In this document: piece by piece, positions 7,418-16,791 of the stretch
How the letters are laid out: each line of letters opens with the position of its first letter
How positions within the stretch are numbered: the first letter of the stretch is position 1
NCBI GenBank assembly: GCA_026986785.1
Contig: JALSNW010000017.1
Location: forward strand, 1-43,495
Source: Deltaproteobacteria bacterium
Lineage (GTDB): Bacteria > Desulfobacterota > Dissulfuribacteria > Dissulfuribacterales > QOAL01
DNA length: 43,495 bases
Direction of reading: 5' to 3'
Translations under genes and position numbers: made by a program
Notes under the pieces: generated by a model
What the model saw: the letters and a program-made list of their open reading frames with translations, nothing else
Databases searched by the model: none
Told to the model about the DNA's origin: nothing

Positions 7418-8587
7418 ATGAGTGAAGTCAATTATTTTCTCACTGAAGAACAGCAGATGATCGTGGATTTGGCCCGTCAGATTACCCGGGAAAAGATTAT
7501 TCCGGTCAGGGCCAAGCTTGATGAGACAGAGGAATTCCCCTGGGATATCATGAAGGATCTCGCCCAGGCAGATCTTTTTGGCCTTTATATCCCGGAGGAA
7601 TATGGTGGCCTGGGGGGCGGCTGTTTTGAAAACTGTCTTGCTGTGGAACAGATGGCCTATGGTTGCATAGCCATTACCACCACGTTTGCCGCCAGTGCCC
7701 TTGGTGGTTATCCAATATACCTCTATGGAACCGAAGACCAGAAAACAAAGTACCTGCCAGACATAGCATCTGGGAAAAGGTTGGTGGCCTTTGGCCTGAC
7801 AGAGGCTGGTGCTGGAAGCGATGCTGCTGCAATAAAGACCACTGCCGTGGAAGAGGGAGATCATTGGGTCCTAAATGGTACCAAGCAGTGGATCACTAGC
7901 GGAGGAGAGGCTGAAATCTACACGATCATCGCCATGACAGACAAAGAAAAAGGGGCCAGGGGGGCCTCGGCCTTCATAGTGGAAAAGGGTGATGAGGGCT
8001 TCAGCTTTGGTAAGAAGGAAAAGAAGATGGGGCTCAGGGCCTCTTCTACAAGGGAACTGGTGTTCAACAACTGCCGTATCCCAAAGGATAGGCTCCTCGG
8101 CAAGAGGGGGCAGGGTTTTATCATTGCCATGAGGACCCTTGACCTTGCCCGTCCAGGCATCGGGGCCATCGCAGTTGGTCTTTCTCAGGCAGCCTTAGAT
8201 GAATCGGTCATCTATGCACGTCAAAGGGTTCAGTTCGGCCAACCAATCATCTCTTTCCAGGCCATACAACATATGTTGGCAGACATGGCAACCCATATCG
8301 AGGCATCGAGGGCCCTTGTATATGCCATTGCCAGGACCATTGATGCTGGGGCAAAGAGTTTCTCAAAGCTTTCTGCCATGGCAAAGCTCTTTCCCACCGA
8401 CGTAGCAATGAAGGTTACCACTGATGCCGTTCAGATCCTTGGTGGCTATGGATACATGAAGGATTATCCTGTGGAGAAGATGATGAGAGATGCCAAGATC
8501 CTCCAGATCTACGAAGGTACCAATCAGATCCAGAGAAATGTGATAGGCCAGGCCCTGAACAAGGAGTATGCCAGAAGAGAACCATGA
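7418..8587 (+). CDS. Acyl-CoA dehydrogenase, Etf-linked
   Basis: A 389-residue flavoprotein of the short/medium-chain acyl-CoA dehydrogenase family (butyryl-CoA dehydrogenase-like). It interconverts acyl-CoA and trans-2-enoyl-CoA with FAD and exchanges electrons with Etf. N-, middle and C-terminal family blocks are present: FGLTEAGAGSDAAAIKT, NGTKQWITSGG, QILGGYGYMKDYPVEKMMRDAKI and IYEGTNQIQR. The Glu of YEGT (about residue 366) is the expected catalytic base. The start at ATG 7418 follows a purine-rich gaaggga. It overlaps etfB by an ATGA (8584-8587), implying translational coupling. Lying inside a fatty-acid synthesis operon that lacks fabI/fabZ in this window, it may serve enoyl reduction or starter supply rather than beta-oxidation; direction and substrate are not visible. 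Confidence 0.92.
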   Translation: MSEVNYFLTEEQQMIVDLARQITREKIIPVRAKLDETEEFPWDIMKDLAQADLFGLYIPEEYGGLGGGCFENCLAVEQMAYGCIAITTTFAASALGGYPIYLYGTEDQKTKYLPDIASGKRLVAFGLTEAGAGSDAAAIKTTAVEEGDHWVLNGTKQWITSGGEAEIYTIIAMTDKEKGARGASAFIVEKGDEGFSFGKKEKKMGLRASSTRELVFNNCRIPKDRLLGKRGQGFIIAMRTLDLARPGIGAIAVGLSQAALDESVIYARQRVQFGQPIISFQAIQHMLADMATHIEASRALVYAIARTIDAGAKSFSKLSAMAKLFPTDVAMKVTTDAVQILGGYGYMKDYPVEKMMRDAKILQIYEGTNQIQRNVIGQALNKEYARREP

Positions 8588-9372
8588 ATATTGTAGTATG
8601 CATAAAACAGGTCCCAGATGCCGCCAGTGTCAAGTGGGATCATGAAAAGGGCACTCTAATCAGGGATGGAGTGCAAAGTGTAATAAACCCTTTCGATTAC
8701 AATGCAATAGAGGCCGCCCTGTCTCTCAAGGACCAACTCGGTGGGAAGGTAACTGCAGTGACCATGGGCCCTCCTCAGGCACAGGATGCAATAAGGGAGG
8801 CCATGTCAATGGGGGTGGATGCAGGAGTGGTAGTATCGGACCGTGCCTTTGCCGGTGCTGATACCCTGGCTACTACATATACCCTTTCCATGGCCATAAA
8901 AAAACTAGGGACAGTGGATGCGGTCCTTTGTGGTAAACAGGCCATAGACGGGGACACTGCCCAGGTAGGTCCAGGTCTGGCAGTCCGGCTGGATATTCCC
9001 TGTGTCACCTGTATTGGGGAAATGGAGGTAATTGGTGGAGGCAAGGCCCTCAGGGTCAAGAGAATGTGCGAGCAGGGCTATGACATTATTGAGGTTGCCT
9101 TTCCTGTGCTGTTGACGGTTTTGGCCTCTCTCAATACCCCCAGGGTACCGTCTCTCAAGGGAAAAATGAGGGCGAGAAAGGCAGATATCCCGCTTTGGAG
9201 CGCTGACGATATCGGTGCTGACAAACAAAAAATAGGCCTGGTCGGTTCTCCTACCAAGGTCTTTTCCACCCATATCCCCAAGTTCGAGGCACGTAGGGAG
9301 ATGCTTCAGGGTAGTGTCGAAGAGCAGGTGGAGGCCTTGATAGAAAAGTTCAAGGAAGCAGGAATCATCTAA
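8584..9372 (+). CDS. etfB: Electron transfer flavoprotein beta subunit
   Basis: A 262-residue EtfB that forms, with EtfA, the soluble flavoprotein carrying electrons to or from the dehydrogenase just upstream. The N-terminal MNIVVCIKQVPDA, the central GKQAIDGDTAQVGPGLAVRLDIP and the C-terminal region with RVPSLKGKMRARKADI are typical. It overlaps the dehydrogenase gene by 4 bases and etfA by 1 base (TAATG), so all three are translated as a unit. Confidence 0.94.
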   Translation: MNIVVCIKQVPDAASVKWDHEKGTLIRDGVQSVINPFDYNAIEAALSLKDQLGGKVTAVTMGPPQAQDAIREAMSMGVDAGVVVSDRAFAGADTLATTYTLSMAIKKLGTVDAVLCGKQAIDGDTAQVGPGLAVRLDIPCVTCIGEMEVIGGGKALRVKRMCEQGYDIIEVAFPVLLTVLASLNTPRVPSLKGKMRARKADIPLWSADDIGADKQKIGLVGSPTKVFSTHIPKFEARREMLQGSVEEQVEALIEKFKEAGII

Positions 9373-10583
9373 TGGTTACTGTAGACATAGAAAAATGTGT
9401 TGGCTGTGGTGAGTGCGAGGATGTTTGTACCTTTGGTGCAATCTCGATCGTTGACGAGAAGGCCGTGGTGGACCAGGATGTTTGTACCCGTTGTGGTGCC
9501 TGTGCAGAGGCATGCCCAGAAGGTGCAATCGAGGTAAAGGGCGAGGCAGGCCTTTCTGGGCAAGATCGTGTCCTTGAGGATTGGAAGGGAGTGTGGGTGG
9601 TTGCAGAGACAAGACATGGGAATTTTGCCCCTGTAACCTTTGAACTCCTCGGCAAGGGAAGAGAATTGGCCAAAGACCTGTCCACGGAGCTTACTGCTGT
9701 ACTCATGGGTAAAGACATAAAGGCACAGGCTGAGACCCTCATCGTCCGAGGGGCAGACAGGGTGTTGGTGGTAGACAATCCAGCCTTGGAGAATCTGGTT
9801 GACGATGTCTTTGCCAGGATTTTGGCAAGGCTTGCCAGGGATGAGAAGCCAGAGATCATCTTGGCAGGGGCTACTGCAATGGGTCGCTCTTTCATTCCCC
9901 AGGTTGCAACATTACTGGAAACTGGCCTTACTGCTGATTGTACTGGTCTTGAGATAAGTCCGGACAGTAGAAATCTTCTTCAGACTCGGCCTGCCTTTGG
10001 TGGTAATCTCATGGCCACCATAGTTTGTGACACGACGAGGCCCCAGATGGCGACAGTGAGGCCTCACGTGCTAAAGGCCCTTGATCCAGATCCTTCGAGA
10101 AAGGGGCGGGTAGTAGATGTGGAACTTGAAAAGGACCTATTCAATAGTCGTATAAAGGTACTGGAATCGGTTGTCGAAGAGGTTGAAGGACCTGGGCTGA
10201 CAGATGCTGAGATAGTGATTACAGCCGGTAGGGGTGTTGAAAATCAGAAGTACATAGCCCTTCTCGAGGGCCTGGCCCATTGTATGGAGGCTGGTATAGG
10301 GGCTACAAGGGCAGTGACAGATGCGGGGTGGCTGCCAGGCAGGGCCCAGATAGGCCAGACAGGGGTTACCGTGTCGCCAAAGCTCTATATGGGCTTTGGA
10401 GTGAGTGGGGCAATTCAGCACCTGGTAGGTATGCAAGGGGCAGATATCATCGTTGCCGTCAATAAAGATCCGGATGCACCCATATTCGATATCGCCACCT
10501 ACGGCATAGTAGGTGATGTAAAAGAGGTCTTGCCCCTGCTTTATCAGAGAATATGTCAGGAACGGGGGATAGAGGATGCCTGA
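9372..10583 (+). CDS. etfA: Electron transfer flavoprotein alpha subunit with N-terminal ferredoxin domain
   Basis: 403 residues, longer than a standard EtfA (about 310-320) because of an N-terminal two-cluster ferredoxin domain: [17 protein letters not shown] and [17 protein letters not shown] in residues 8-54. The remainder is EtfA, ending with the FAD-binding block GRGVENQKY ... [35 protein letters not shown] ... [21 protein letters not shown]. Ferredoxin-fused EtfA is common in strict anaerobes and suggests that ferredoxin-level electrons can enter or leave the complex. Whether this pair bifurcates cannot be judged by eye. It overlaps fabG by 8 bases. Confidence 0.93.
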   Translation: MVTVDIEKCVGCGECEDVCTFGAISIVDEKAVVDQDVCTRCGACAEACPEGAIEVKGEAGLSGQDRVLEDWKGVWVVAETRHGNFAPVTFELLGKGRELAKDLSTELTAVLMGKDIKAQAETLIVRGADRVLVVDNPALENLVDDVFARILARLARDEKPEIILAGATAMGRSFIPQVATLLETGLTADCTGLEISPDSRNLLQTRPAFGGNLMATIVCDTTRPQMATVRPHVLKALDPDPSRKGRVVDVELEKDLFNSRIKVLESVVEEVEGPGLTDAEIVITAGRGVENQKYIALLEGLAHCMEAGIGATRAVTDAGWLPGRAQIGQTGVTVSPKLYMGFGVSGAIQHLVGMQGADIIVAVNKDPDAPIFDIATYGIVGDVKEVLPLLYQRICQERGIEDA

Positions 10584-11331
10584 TAGAGAGCTTGAAGGTA
10601 AAAACGCACTGGTAACTGGAGGCTCCCGAGGTATAGGAAAGGCCATCTGCTTAGAGCTTGCCAGTATGGGGGCAAGGGTCTTCATAAATTTTACAAGCAA
10701 TGAAGATGCTGCAAAGGCAGTACGAAGTGAAATCGAGTCGGTAGGGGGCAAGGCTTATCTTTGTCCCTTTGACGTATCGGACAGGAAGGCTGTCAAGGAT
10801 GCGGTTTCTGCTATTATAAAGGAATATGGACCTATCCAGGTATTGATCAATAATGCTGGCATTACAAGGGATGCCCTATTGCCTCGGATGAAGGAGCAAG
10901 ACTGGGATCATGTGATAAATGTGAATCTCAAAGGGGCCTTTAACTGTATCCAGGCCTGTGCAATGGCAATGATGAAGAGTCGATGGGGCCGTATCGTAAA
11001 CATTGGTTCTGTAGTTGGCACCATTGGTAATGTAGGCCAGGCCAATTACAGCGCTGCCAAGGCAGGTCTTCAGGGACTTACCAGAACAGTTGCCAGGGAG
11101 ATGGCCACCAGGGGTATTACAGTCAACCTTGTTGCTCCAGGCTTTATTGAGACAGACATGACGTCAGGATTACCAGAAAAGATAAAGGCAGGCCTTTTGG
11201 GCCAGATTCCCCTTGGCAGGATGGGTAGTCCAGAGGAGATTGCTGGTCCTGTTGCATTTCTCTGTTCGGATGCAGCATCATATATTACAGGACAGAGCTT
11301 ACATGTAAATGGCGGCCTTGTCTGCCAGTAG
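10576..11331 (+). CDS. fabG: 3-oxoacyl-ACP reductase FabG
   Basis: A 251-residue short-chain dehydrogenase that reduces 3-oxoacyl-ACP with NADPH in type II fatty-acid synthesis. The nucleotide-binding TGGSRGIG (residues 14-21), the NNAG motif at 92-95 and the catalytic Ser145, Tyr158 and Lys162 (YSAAK) are present, as are the C-terminal PGFIETDMT and [12 protein letters not shown]. It overlaps etfA by 8 bases and is followed after about 25 bases by acpP. The local order fabG-acpP-fabF is the usual one and supports FabG over other SDRs. Confidence 0.93.
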   Translation: MPDRELEGKNALVTGGSRGIGKAICLELASMGARVFINFTSNEDAAKAVRSEIESVGGKAYLCPFDVSDRKAVKDAVSAIIKEYGPIQVLINNAGITRDALLPRMKEQDWDHVINVNLKGAFNCIQACAMAMMKSRWGRIVNIGSVVGTIGNVGQANYSAAKAGLQGLTRTVAREMATRGITVNLVAPGFIETDMTSGLPEKIKAGLLGQIPLGRMGSPEEIAGPVAFLCSDAASYITGQSLHVNGGLVCQ

Positions 11332-11356
11332 CGATATTTTCAGGAGGAAAAAGAGA

Positions 11357-11590
11357 ATGGATATCCAGGAAAAGATAACAGAGATAATTTCTAGCCAATT
11401 GAGTGTTCCAAAGGAAAAGGTGGTTCCCCAGGCCTCTTTCACAGACGATCTGGGTGCAGACTCCTTGGATCTGGTCGAGCTTGTGATGGCTATGGAAGAA
11501 GAGTTCGGGATGGAGATTGCCGACGAGGATGCAGAGAAACTCCAGACCGTGAAAGACACTATTGATTACGTAAAACAGCACATGGGATAG
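11357..11590 (+). CDS. acpP: Acyl carrier protein
   Basis: A 77-residue acidic protein that carries growing acyl chains on a 4'-phosphopantetheine arm. The attachment site is Ser36 in [12 protein letters not shown]. The frame is open back to 11309, overlapping fabG, but a good ribosome binding site (aggagg, 11342-11347) precedes ATG 11357, and the product from that ATG has the standard ACP length and N terminus ([15 protein letters not shown]). It lies between fabG and fabF. Confidence 0.96.
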   Translation: MDIQEKITEIISSQLSVPKEKVVPQASFTDDLGADSLDLVELVMAMEEEFGMEIADEDAEKLQTVKDTIDYVKQHMG

Positions 11591-11613
11591 AGCCCTTGGG
11601 GGAAAGTTTTTTC

Positions 11614-12867
11614 ATGGGTAAAGATGCATGCGATGGCAGGGTAGTGGTTACCGGTCTCGGTCTGGTTACCCCTGTTGGAATAGGAGTAGAGGAGAGTTGG
11701 GCAAATATCATTGCTGGCAGATCTGGTGTAGGACCGGTGACCAAGTTCCGTGCAGATGGCTATGCATGCCGTATTGCAGCTGAGCTCAAGGGTTTTGAGC
11801 CAGGACAGTTCATGCCAATGAAATTGATAAAGCGTCTGGACCCCTTTGTCCAGTATGCTTTGGCTACGGCCCACATGGCATGGAAAGACTCTGGCCTGGA
11901 CATGGACAGGGAGGACCCGAACAGGGTAGGTGTGATCACGGGTTGTGGTTTAGGGGGGCTTGGTAGTATAGAATTCTTCAGGGATGTCCTTGTCAGGAAA
12001 GGTCCAAGGCGAGTAAGTCCATTTTTCATCCCCATGGCCATTCCCAATATGGCCTCTGGTCAGATCTCTATACTCTTCAATGCCAAGGGGCCTAATACCG
12101 TGGTGTGTACCGCCTGTGCTGCAGGTACCCATGCCATTGGCCAGGCCTTCAAGGAGATACAACGTGGTGCTGCTGACGTGATGTTCTGTGGGGGGGCAGA
12201 GGCTGTGATAACAGAGTTGGCCCTTGCTGGTTTTTCCTCACTAAAGGCCTTGTCCACGAGAAACGATGATCCAGAGCACGCTTCCCGTCCATTCGATCGG
12301 GACAGGGACGGTTTTATCATAGGGGAAGGTGCAGGGATGCTCATCCTGGAAAGCCTAGAACATGCGCAGAAGAGAGGGGCCAATATTCGGGCCGAGGTGT
12401 GTGGCTTTGGCGTAACCGCAGATGCCTATCACATGACTGCCCCTCCAGCAGATGGAGAAGGCGGAGCAAGATGTATGAAAGAGGCCCTCAAGGATGCAGG
12501 CATGCGTCCTGAGGATATAGACTATATCAATGCCCATGGTACCAGTACGCCGCTCAACGACAGTTGTGAGACCCAGGCCATAAAGAATGTATTTGGGGAT
12601 CATGCCTATAAGATCCCAGTCAGTTCAACAAAGTCCATGACTGGTCATCTGTTGGGTGGTGCAGGTGGAATAGAGGCGGTTTTTTGTGTAAAGGCACTTG
12701 AAGACGGGACAATACCCCCTACGATAAACTATGAAACCCCCGATCCTGAATGTGATCTGGATTATGTGCCAAATGAGGCAAGATCCATGGAAATGGATAG
12801 CATAATGAGCAATTCCTTCGGTTTTGGGGGTACGAACGGCGTGCTGATATTCAAAAGATTTAGATAG
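11614..12867 (+). CDS. fabF: 3-oxoacyl-ACP synthase II (FabF)
   Basis: A 417-residue elongating condensing enzyme. Catalytic Cys168 lies in [14 protein letters not shown], and the two histidines lie in [10 protein letters not shown] and [15 protein letters not shown]; the C-terminal [14 protein letters not shown] is also typical. The frame is open from TTG 11596, but ATG 11614 with ggggga upstream (11598-11603) gives the normal N terminus before [14 protein letters not shown]. It is 23 bases after acpP and 25 before rpiB. Confidence 0.95.
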   Translation: MGKDACDGRVVVTGLGLVTPVGIGVEESWANIIAGRSGVGPVTKFRADGYACRIAAELKGFEPGQFMPMKLIKRLDPFVQYALATAHMAWKDSGLDMDREDPNRVGVITGCGLGGLGSIEFFRDVLVRKGPRRVSPFFIPMAIPNMASGQISILFNAKGPNTVVCTACAAGTHAIGQAFKEIQRGAADVMFCGGAEAVITELALAGFSSLKALSTRNDDPEHASRPFDRDRDGFIIGEGAGMLILESLEHAQKRGANIRAEVCGFGVTADAYHMTAPPADGEGGARCMKEALKDAGMRPEDIDYINAHGTSTPLNDSCETQAIKNVFGDHAYKIPVSSTKSMTGHLLGGAGGIEAVFCVKALEDGTIPPTINYETPDPECDLDYVPNEARSMEMDSIMSNSFGFGGTNGVLIFKRFR

Positions 12868-12892
12868 CCTCCCCATAAGAAAGGATTATCCT

Positions 12893-13330
12893 ATGAAGAT
12901 TGCAATAGGGTCAGATCACGGGGGCTTTGCCCTGAAGGAATATCTCAAGCCTTTGATATTCGAACTCGGCCATGAGCTTGCGGACGTAGGTTGTTTTTCT
13001 GAGGAATCGGTGGATTATCCAGAACAGGCCAGGGCTGTCACTGGCCTTGTGAAAAAAGGAGAGGCAGACAGGGGAATACTCATCTGCGGCACGGGTATAG
13101 GTATGTCCTTGGCGGCAAATCGAGTGCCTGGGATACGGGCTGCCCTTTGTCACGAGCTGTTTACAGCCGAGATGAGTAGGCGTCACAATGATGCAAATGT
13201 TCTGTGTATGGGGGGCAGAGTGATAGGTCCGGGTCTGGCATGGGAAATGGTGAAAATCTGGTTGACCACTCCTTTCGAAGGAGGGCGCCACGAAAGAAGG
13301 TTGAACTTGATAGATCCAAATAGCTATTGA
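12893..13330 (+). CDS. rpiB: Ribose-5-phosphate isomerase B
   Basis: A 145-residue RpiB/LacAB-fold isomerase interconverting ribulose-5-P and ribose-5-P. The start [18 protein letters not shown], the active-site Cys65 in [11 protein letters not shown], and the [14 protein letters not shown] block are diagnostic. It follows fabF closely. The rpiB-glyA-dCMP deaminase series that follows feeds pentose, one-carbon and pyrimidine nucleotide metabolism and is a common neighbourhood downstream of fabF in this bacterial group. Confidence 0.94.
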   Translation: MKIAIGSDHGGFALKEYLKPLIFELGHELADVGCFSEESVDYPEQARAVTGLVKKGEADRGILICGTGIGMSLAANRVPGIRAALCHELFTAEMSRRHNDANVLCMGGRVIGPGLAWEMVKIWLTTPFEGGRHERRLNLIDPNSY

Positions 13331-13431
13331 CATAGCCCATGTTTTAGATTTTAGGGCTGATTAGTCGAATTTTTTAAATCCAGGAAGTGCAGCTTGTCAA
13401 ATCGGCTGCATATATTTTTTGGGGGCATGAA

Positions 13432-14709
13432 GTGAAAGAGCTATGCAGTACTGATCCACAGATTTTTAAGGCCATGTGGTCTGAGATACAGCGGCAGACC
13501 AGTCAGCTTGAGATGATAGCCTCTGAAAACTTTGTCAGTGAAGCAGTCATGCAGGCTGAAGGCAGCGTATTCATAAACAAATACGCTGAGGGTTATCCGG
13601 GTCGGCGTTATTACGGTGGTTGTGAAAATATGGACACTGTAGAGCAGTTGGCCATAAATCGACTCAATATGCTTTTCGGCTCTGAATACGCCAATGTTCA
13701 GCCACATTCAGGTAGCCAGGCAAATATGGCCGTCTACTTTGCTGCCCTCAGTCCTGGAGATACCATCCTGTCAATGGATCTTGCCCACGGGGGGCATCTG
13801 TCACATGGTTCACCTGTGAGCTTTTCTGGTAGGCTCTTCAACGTGGTCCACTATGGTGTGAACCCGGATACCGAGACCATAGACATGGATCAGGTAGCAG
13901 AACAGGCCAGGAGACATCTGCCAAAGATGATAGTGGCTGGGGCCAGTGCCTATCCAAGGACCATTGATTTTGCCCATTTTCAGATGATCGCCCAAGAAGT
14001 GGGTGCCTATTTCATGGTAGATATGGCTCACATAGCTGGGCTCATTGCAGCGGGGATCCATCCTTCCCCTGTGCCTTTTGCAGATTTTATAACCTCTACC
14101 ACCCACAAGACCCTCAGGGGGCCCAGGGGGGGGATCATACTGGCAAAAGACAAGTTTTCCAGATTACTAAACAGTCAGATCTTTCCAGGCATTCAGGGAG
14201 GCCCTTTGATGCATGTGATCGCAGCCAAGGCTGTGGCCTTTCAGGAGGCCCTTGGAGACGAGTTCAAATTCTATTGCCAGCAGATAGTGGCCAATGCATC
14301 AAGGCTTGCAGATGTACTTACAGCCAGGGGTTTTCGTCTTGTATCTGGAGGTACAGACAACCACCTGATCTTGGTTGACCTGTCTGACAAGGGCCTTACT
14401 GGTGCTGAGGCTGAACATATATTGGAGAGTGCTGGCATTACCGTCAATAAGAACGCCATCCCCTTTGATCCCAAGCCCCCCAGGATAACCAGTGGTATCA
14501 GGATAGGTACACCTGCCGTGACCACCAGGGGGCTCAAGGAGGCAGAGATGGAAAAAGTAGGAGAGTTTATCGCAGATCTACTATTGCATCCTGGAGACGC
14601 TCAAACCGTGGTGAAGATCAGGAAGGAGATAGAGAAGATATGTAAGGCCTTTCCTCTCTATGAGCATCGGCTCAACCGTTACAAATCTACCATGGAGGAG
14701 TGTGAATGA
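13432..14709 (+). CDS. glyA: Serine hydroxymethyltransferase
   Basis: A PLP enzyme converting serine and tetrahydrofolate to glycine and 5,10-methylene-THF, the main one-carbon source. Family blocks: [20 protein letters not shown] near the N terminus, [42 protein letters not shown], and the PLP-lysine segment [13 protein letters not shown]. The frame is open from 13387, but GTG 13432 (preceded by gggggc) gives a 425-residue protein close to the family length and a normal start ([21 protein letters not shown]). The extra 15 residues upstream look non-homologous. The 3' end overlaps the deaminase frame. Confidence 0.92.
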   Translation: MKELCSTDPQIFKAMWSEIQRQTSQLEMIASENFVSEAVMQAEGSVFINKYAEGYPGRRYYGGCENMDTVEQLAINRLNMLFGSEYANVQPHSGSQANMAVYFAALSPGDTILSMDLAHGGHLSHGSPVSFSGRLFNVVHYGVNPDTETIDMDQVAEQARRHLPKMIVAGASAYPRTIDFAHFQMIAQEVGAYFMVDMAHIAGLIAAGIHPSPVPFADFITSTTHKTLRGPRGGIILAKDKFSRLLNSQIFPGIQGGPLMHVIAAKAVAFQEALGDEFKFYCQQIVANASRLADVLTARGFRLVSGGTDNHLILVDLSDKGLTGAEAEHILESAGITVNKNAIPFDPKPPRITSGIRIGTPAVTTRGLKEAEMEKVGEFIADLLLHPGDAQTVVKIRKEIEKICKAFPLYEHRLNRYKSTMEECE

Positions 14710-15238
14710 GCCTGGAAAAGTGAAAAGCCCTACAGAGCAATATCGTGCTCCTGAATCTCAAGGAAGGCCATCCTGGGATCAGTATTTCATGTCTATTACA
14801 AGGCTCGTAGCCCAGAGATCGACCTGTCTCAGGCGCAAGGTTGGGGCAATATTGGTAAAGGACAAAAGGATACTCTGTACCGGGTACAATGGGGCTCCTG
14901 CCGGGCTCAAACATTGTCTGGAAATTGGCTGTCTCAGGGAGAGGCTCGGTGTGAAAAGTGGTCAGAGACATGAGTTGTGCCGAGCCCTTCACGCAGAACA
15001 AAACGTCCTGATCCAGGCCGCCTATCACGGTATTGCTGTACAGGGGGCAGTGCTCTACTGTACCAATCTGCCCTGCTCCATATGCACCAAGATGCTCATA
15101 AACGCTGGGATCAAAAAGATCTATTATCAAGACGGTTATCCAGATGATCTCTCGAGGCAGATGCTGAAAGAGGCCAGTATCGAGCTTGTAAAACTCGATG
15201 AAAATGGCTCAGCAACCGCCTACCACATTAGCATTTAA
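14702..15238 (+). CDS. dCMP deaminase (ComEB-like cytidine deaminase family)
   Basis: A zinc-dependent deaminase of about 178 residues converting dCMP to dUMP for dTTP synthesis, which fits its position after glyA (methylene-THF supply for thymidylate). The zinc site is ALHAEQNV and LPCSICTKM; upstream are [33 protein letters not shown] and TGYNGAPAG, typical of the family, plus an extra HCLEIGC metal-ligand motif. The start is uncertain: the frame is open from 14660 inside glyA, with GTG candidates at 14702 (8-base overlap with glyA) and 14720. I chose 14702 only because of the overlap and the ggaggag nearby, though its spacing is short. Confidence 0.88.
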   Translation: MNEPGKVKSPTEQYRAPESQGRPSWDQYFMSITRLVAQRSTCLRRKVGAILVKDKRILCTGYNGAPAGLKHCLEIGCLRERLGVKSGQRHELCRALHAEQNVLIQAAYHGIAVQGAVLYCTNLPCSICTKMLINAGIKKIYYQDGYPDDLSRQMLKEASIELVKLDENGSATAYHISI

Positions 15239-15254
15239 CCCTATCCTATCTATA

Positions 15255-16483
15255 AATTAGGGACAGGCAAATAATTCAAGTCCATTCCCCTATTCATCCG
15301 ATTATATATATTGGAGATAGACACGTAATTAAGGATAACAAAGCCATGCCGCGCATTCCAAGGATGCTCATTACAGGGGAGCCAACCGCATATCACGTGA
15401 TGTCAAAAACTGCCCTGGATGGATATGTTCTGGGGGATGTAGAAAAGGAATACCTCCTGGCACTTATGAAGCATATTAGCAGGGTCTATTTTGTAAATGT
15501 CCTTGGGTTTTGCATCATGGGTAACCATTTCCACCTGCTTGCCCGTATGCTTCCAGGGGATATGATCGACGATAGCGAGGTCTTAAGGCGTTATCAGATT
15601 TACTATGGACCTGATGTACAGGTAAAACTCACAAAAGAAAAGATAGGATTTTTTAGGGACAAATGGTCCAGTCTTTCTGAATATGTTAGGGAGATTAAGC
15701 AAAGGTTTTCCAGATTTTACAATAAAAGACATGGTAGAAAGGGCTTTTTCTGGGGGGAAAGATTCAAGAGTGTGATAGTGGAAGATGGACATACCCTTAT
15801 CAATTGCCTTGCTTATATAGACCTGAATCCAGTACGTGCTGGATTGTGCAAAAGGCCTGAGGACTACAGGTGGAATTCTATTGGCTATCACATGCAATCC
15901 AACAATAAAGGCGATTTTCTTTCACTGGATTTTGGTCTTCTTGACCAAGAGGGTCTGGATCAAGATGGCCGTTTAGCCAGATACATAAATTATGTATATG
16001 AAAAGGCAGGGCTGGCCTGTTCTAAAGAGACTTCTAATAAAGGGCTTGGTATCTCTAATCGTCTTCTTTGTCGAACCAGGTACTTTACAGATAGTGCAGT
16101 CATAGGCACCAAGGACTTTGTATCTACCTGTTATCAACGTTTCAGGGATTATTTTACCTGCCGCAGAGAAAAAAGACCCGTGCCCATTTCTGGCCTTTCC
16201 GGGATTTATTCTCTTAAGCGGTTGACAGAATAGTTGACATACTCAGCAAAGAGAACTGTCATATCCTGTCGTAATCACGCGATATCAGACATAAACATTC
16301 TTCTTGTCATAATGTCTAAAAATTTAGCTCTACACTTATAGATTTCTACCCCTTTTGGCGTTTGACTGGTGTCATGCCACCATAGAGTAGACCGTTTAGA
16401 GATTTCAAATATGGATATTCGGGTATTATTGCGAAGATGGCCGAATAATTTGTCTGAATTACATAATTTGCCTGTCCCCAATT
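15255..16483. mobile_element. RAYT/IS200-like element bounded by an 18-bp inverted repeat
   Basis: AATTAGGGACAGGCAAAT (15255-15272) and ATTTGCCTGTCCCCAATT (16466-16483) are reverse complements at 17 of 18 positions and bracket a single Y1-family transposase gene. Both copies are also accompanied by a nearby aattca/gaatta word. Such GGGACAGGC-type palindromic arms occur beside REP-associated tyrosine transposases. The unit lies where nucleotide-metabolism genes would often follow the dCMP deaminase, suggesting an insertion. Exact boundaries are inferred from the repeats; no target duplication is expected for this enzyme class. Confidence 0.6.
15346..16233 (+). CDS. REP-associated (IS200-like, Y1/HUH) tyrosine transposase
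   Basis: A 295-residue member of the Y1 transposase superfamily, longer than IS200/IS605 TnpA (about 140) and of the RAYT-like single-copy kind. The N terminus MPRIPRMLITGEPTAYHVMSKT, the metal-binding HUH in IMGNHFHLLARM (about residues 58-68), the catalytic-tyrosine helix VREIKQRFSRFYNKRHGRKGFFWGERFKS and AYIDLNPVRAGL are characteristic. These enzymes nick single-stranded hairpin DNA. The gene seems intact and sits within an inverted repeat. The C-terminal about 90 residues are the extension seen in this subgroup. Confidence 0.88.
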   Translation: MPRIPRMLITGEPTAYHVMSKTALDGYVLGDVEKEYLLALMKHISRVYFVNVLGFCIMGNHFHLLARMLPGDMIDDSEVLRRYQIYYGPDVQVKLTKEKIGFFRDKWSSLSEYVREIKQRFSRFYNKRHGRKGFFWGERFKSVIVEDGHTLINCLAYIDLNPVRAGLCKRPEDYRWNSIGYHMQSNNKGDFLSLDFGLLDQEGLDQDGRLARYINYVYEKAGLACSKETSNKGLGISNRLLCRTRYFTDSAVIGTKDFVSTCYQRFRDYFTCRREKRPVPISGLSGIYSLKRLTE

Positions 16484-16791
16484 CTGCTCCCAATTCTGCT
16501 ACTGTTAACAGATAAAATTGGATGTTTGATAAAAAGGGAACTTATGGGTATTATCTCATATGTATAAGATTTCAGACATAATGGTTTGGGGCATTTTAAT
16601 GTCAGCCCATCTGCTTTTGGGTACTTAATACTTGTTTTAGGTTTTAGAAAACCCCCGCCTGGCAAGAGGTGATTTTTTCAAACCCGTAGTAACAATTGAA
16701 TAGGGCAATTTTGTCTTTTTGTATCATAGTGTCGAAATTCCAGAAAATGATATCCCCATGAAGACCAGGAAGTTGTCTGGAGAGGATGTTA
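16234..16791. other. Non-coding stretch between the transposase and the lipid operon
   Basis: 558 bases with no credible ORF. It holds the right arm of the transposase inverted repeat (16466-16483), a 12-bp tandem duplication (16477-16500), and a small inverted repeat ATTCGG/CCGAAT around 16417-16446. The second half (16500-16790) should include the promoter of the following operon, but no convincing -35/-10 pair stood out. Confidence 0.5.
16477..16500. repeat. Tandem duplication of a 12-mer
   Basis: CCCAATTCTGCT occurs twice in direct succession (16477-16488 and 16489-16500). The first copy overlaps the end of the right inverted-repeat arm of the transposase element, so the duplication lies exactly at the presumed element edge. 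Confidence 0.7.

Noticed and set aside
13335-13362. AGCCC/GGGCT inverted repeat between rpiB and glyA as a terminator
   Set aside because: Only 5 bp with a long loop and no T tract; probably chance, and the genes are likely in one transcription unit.
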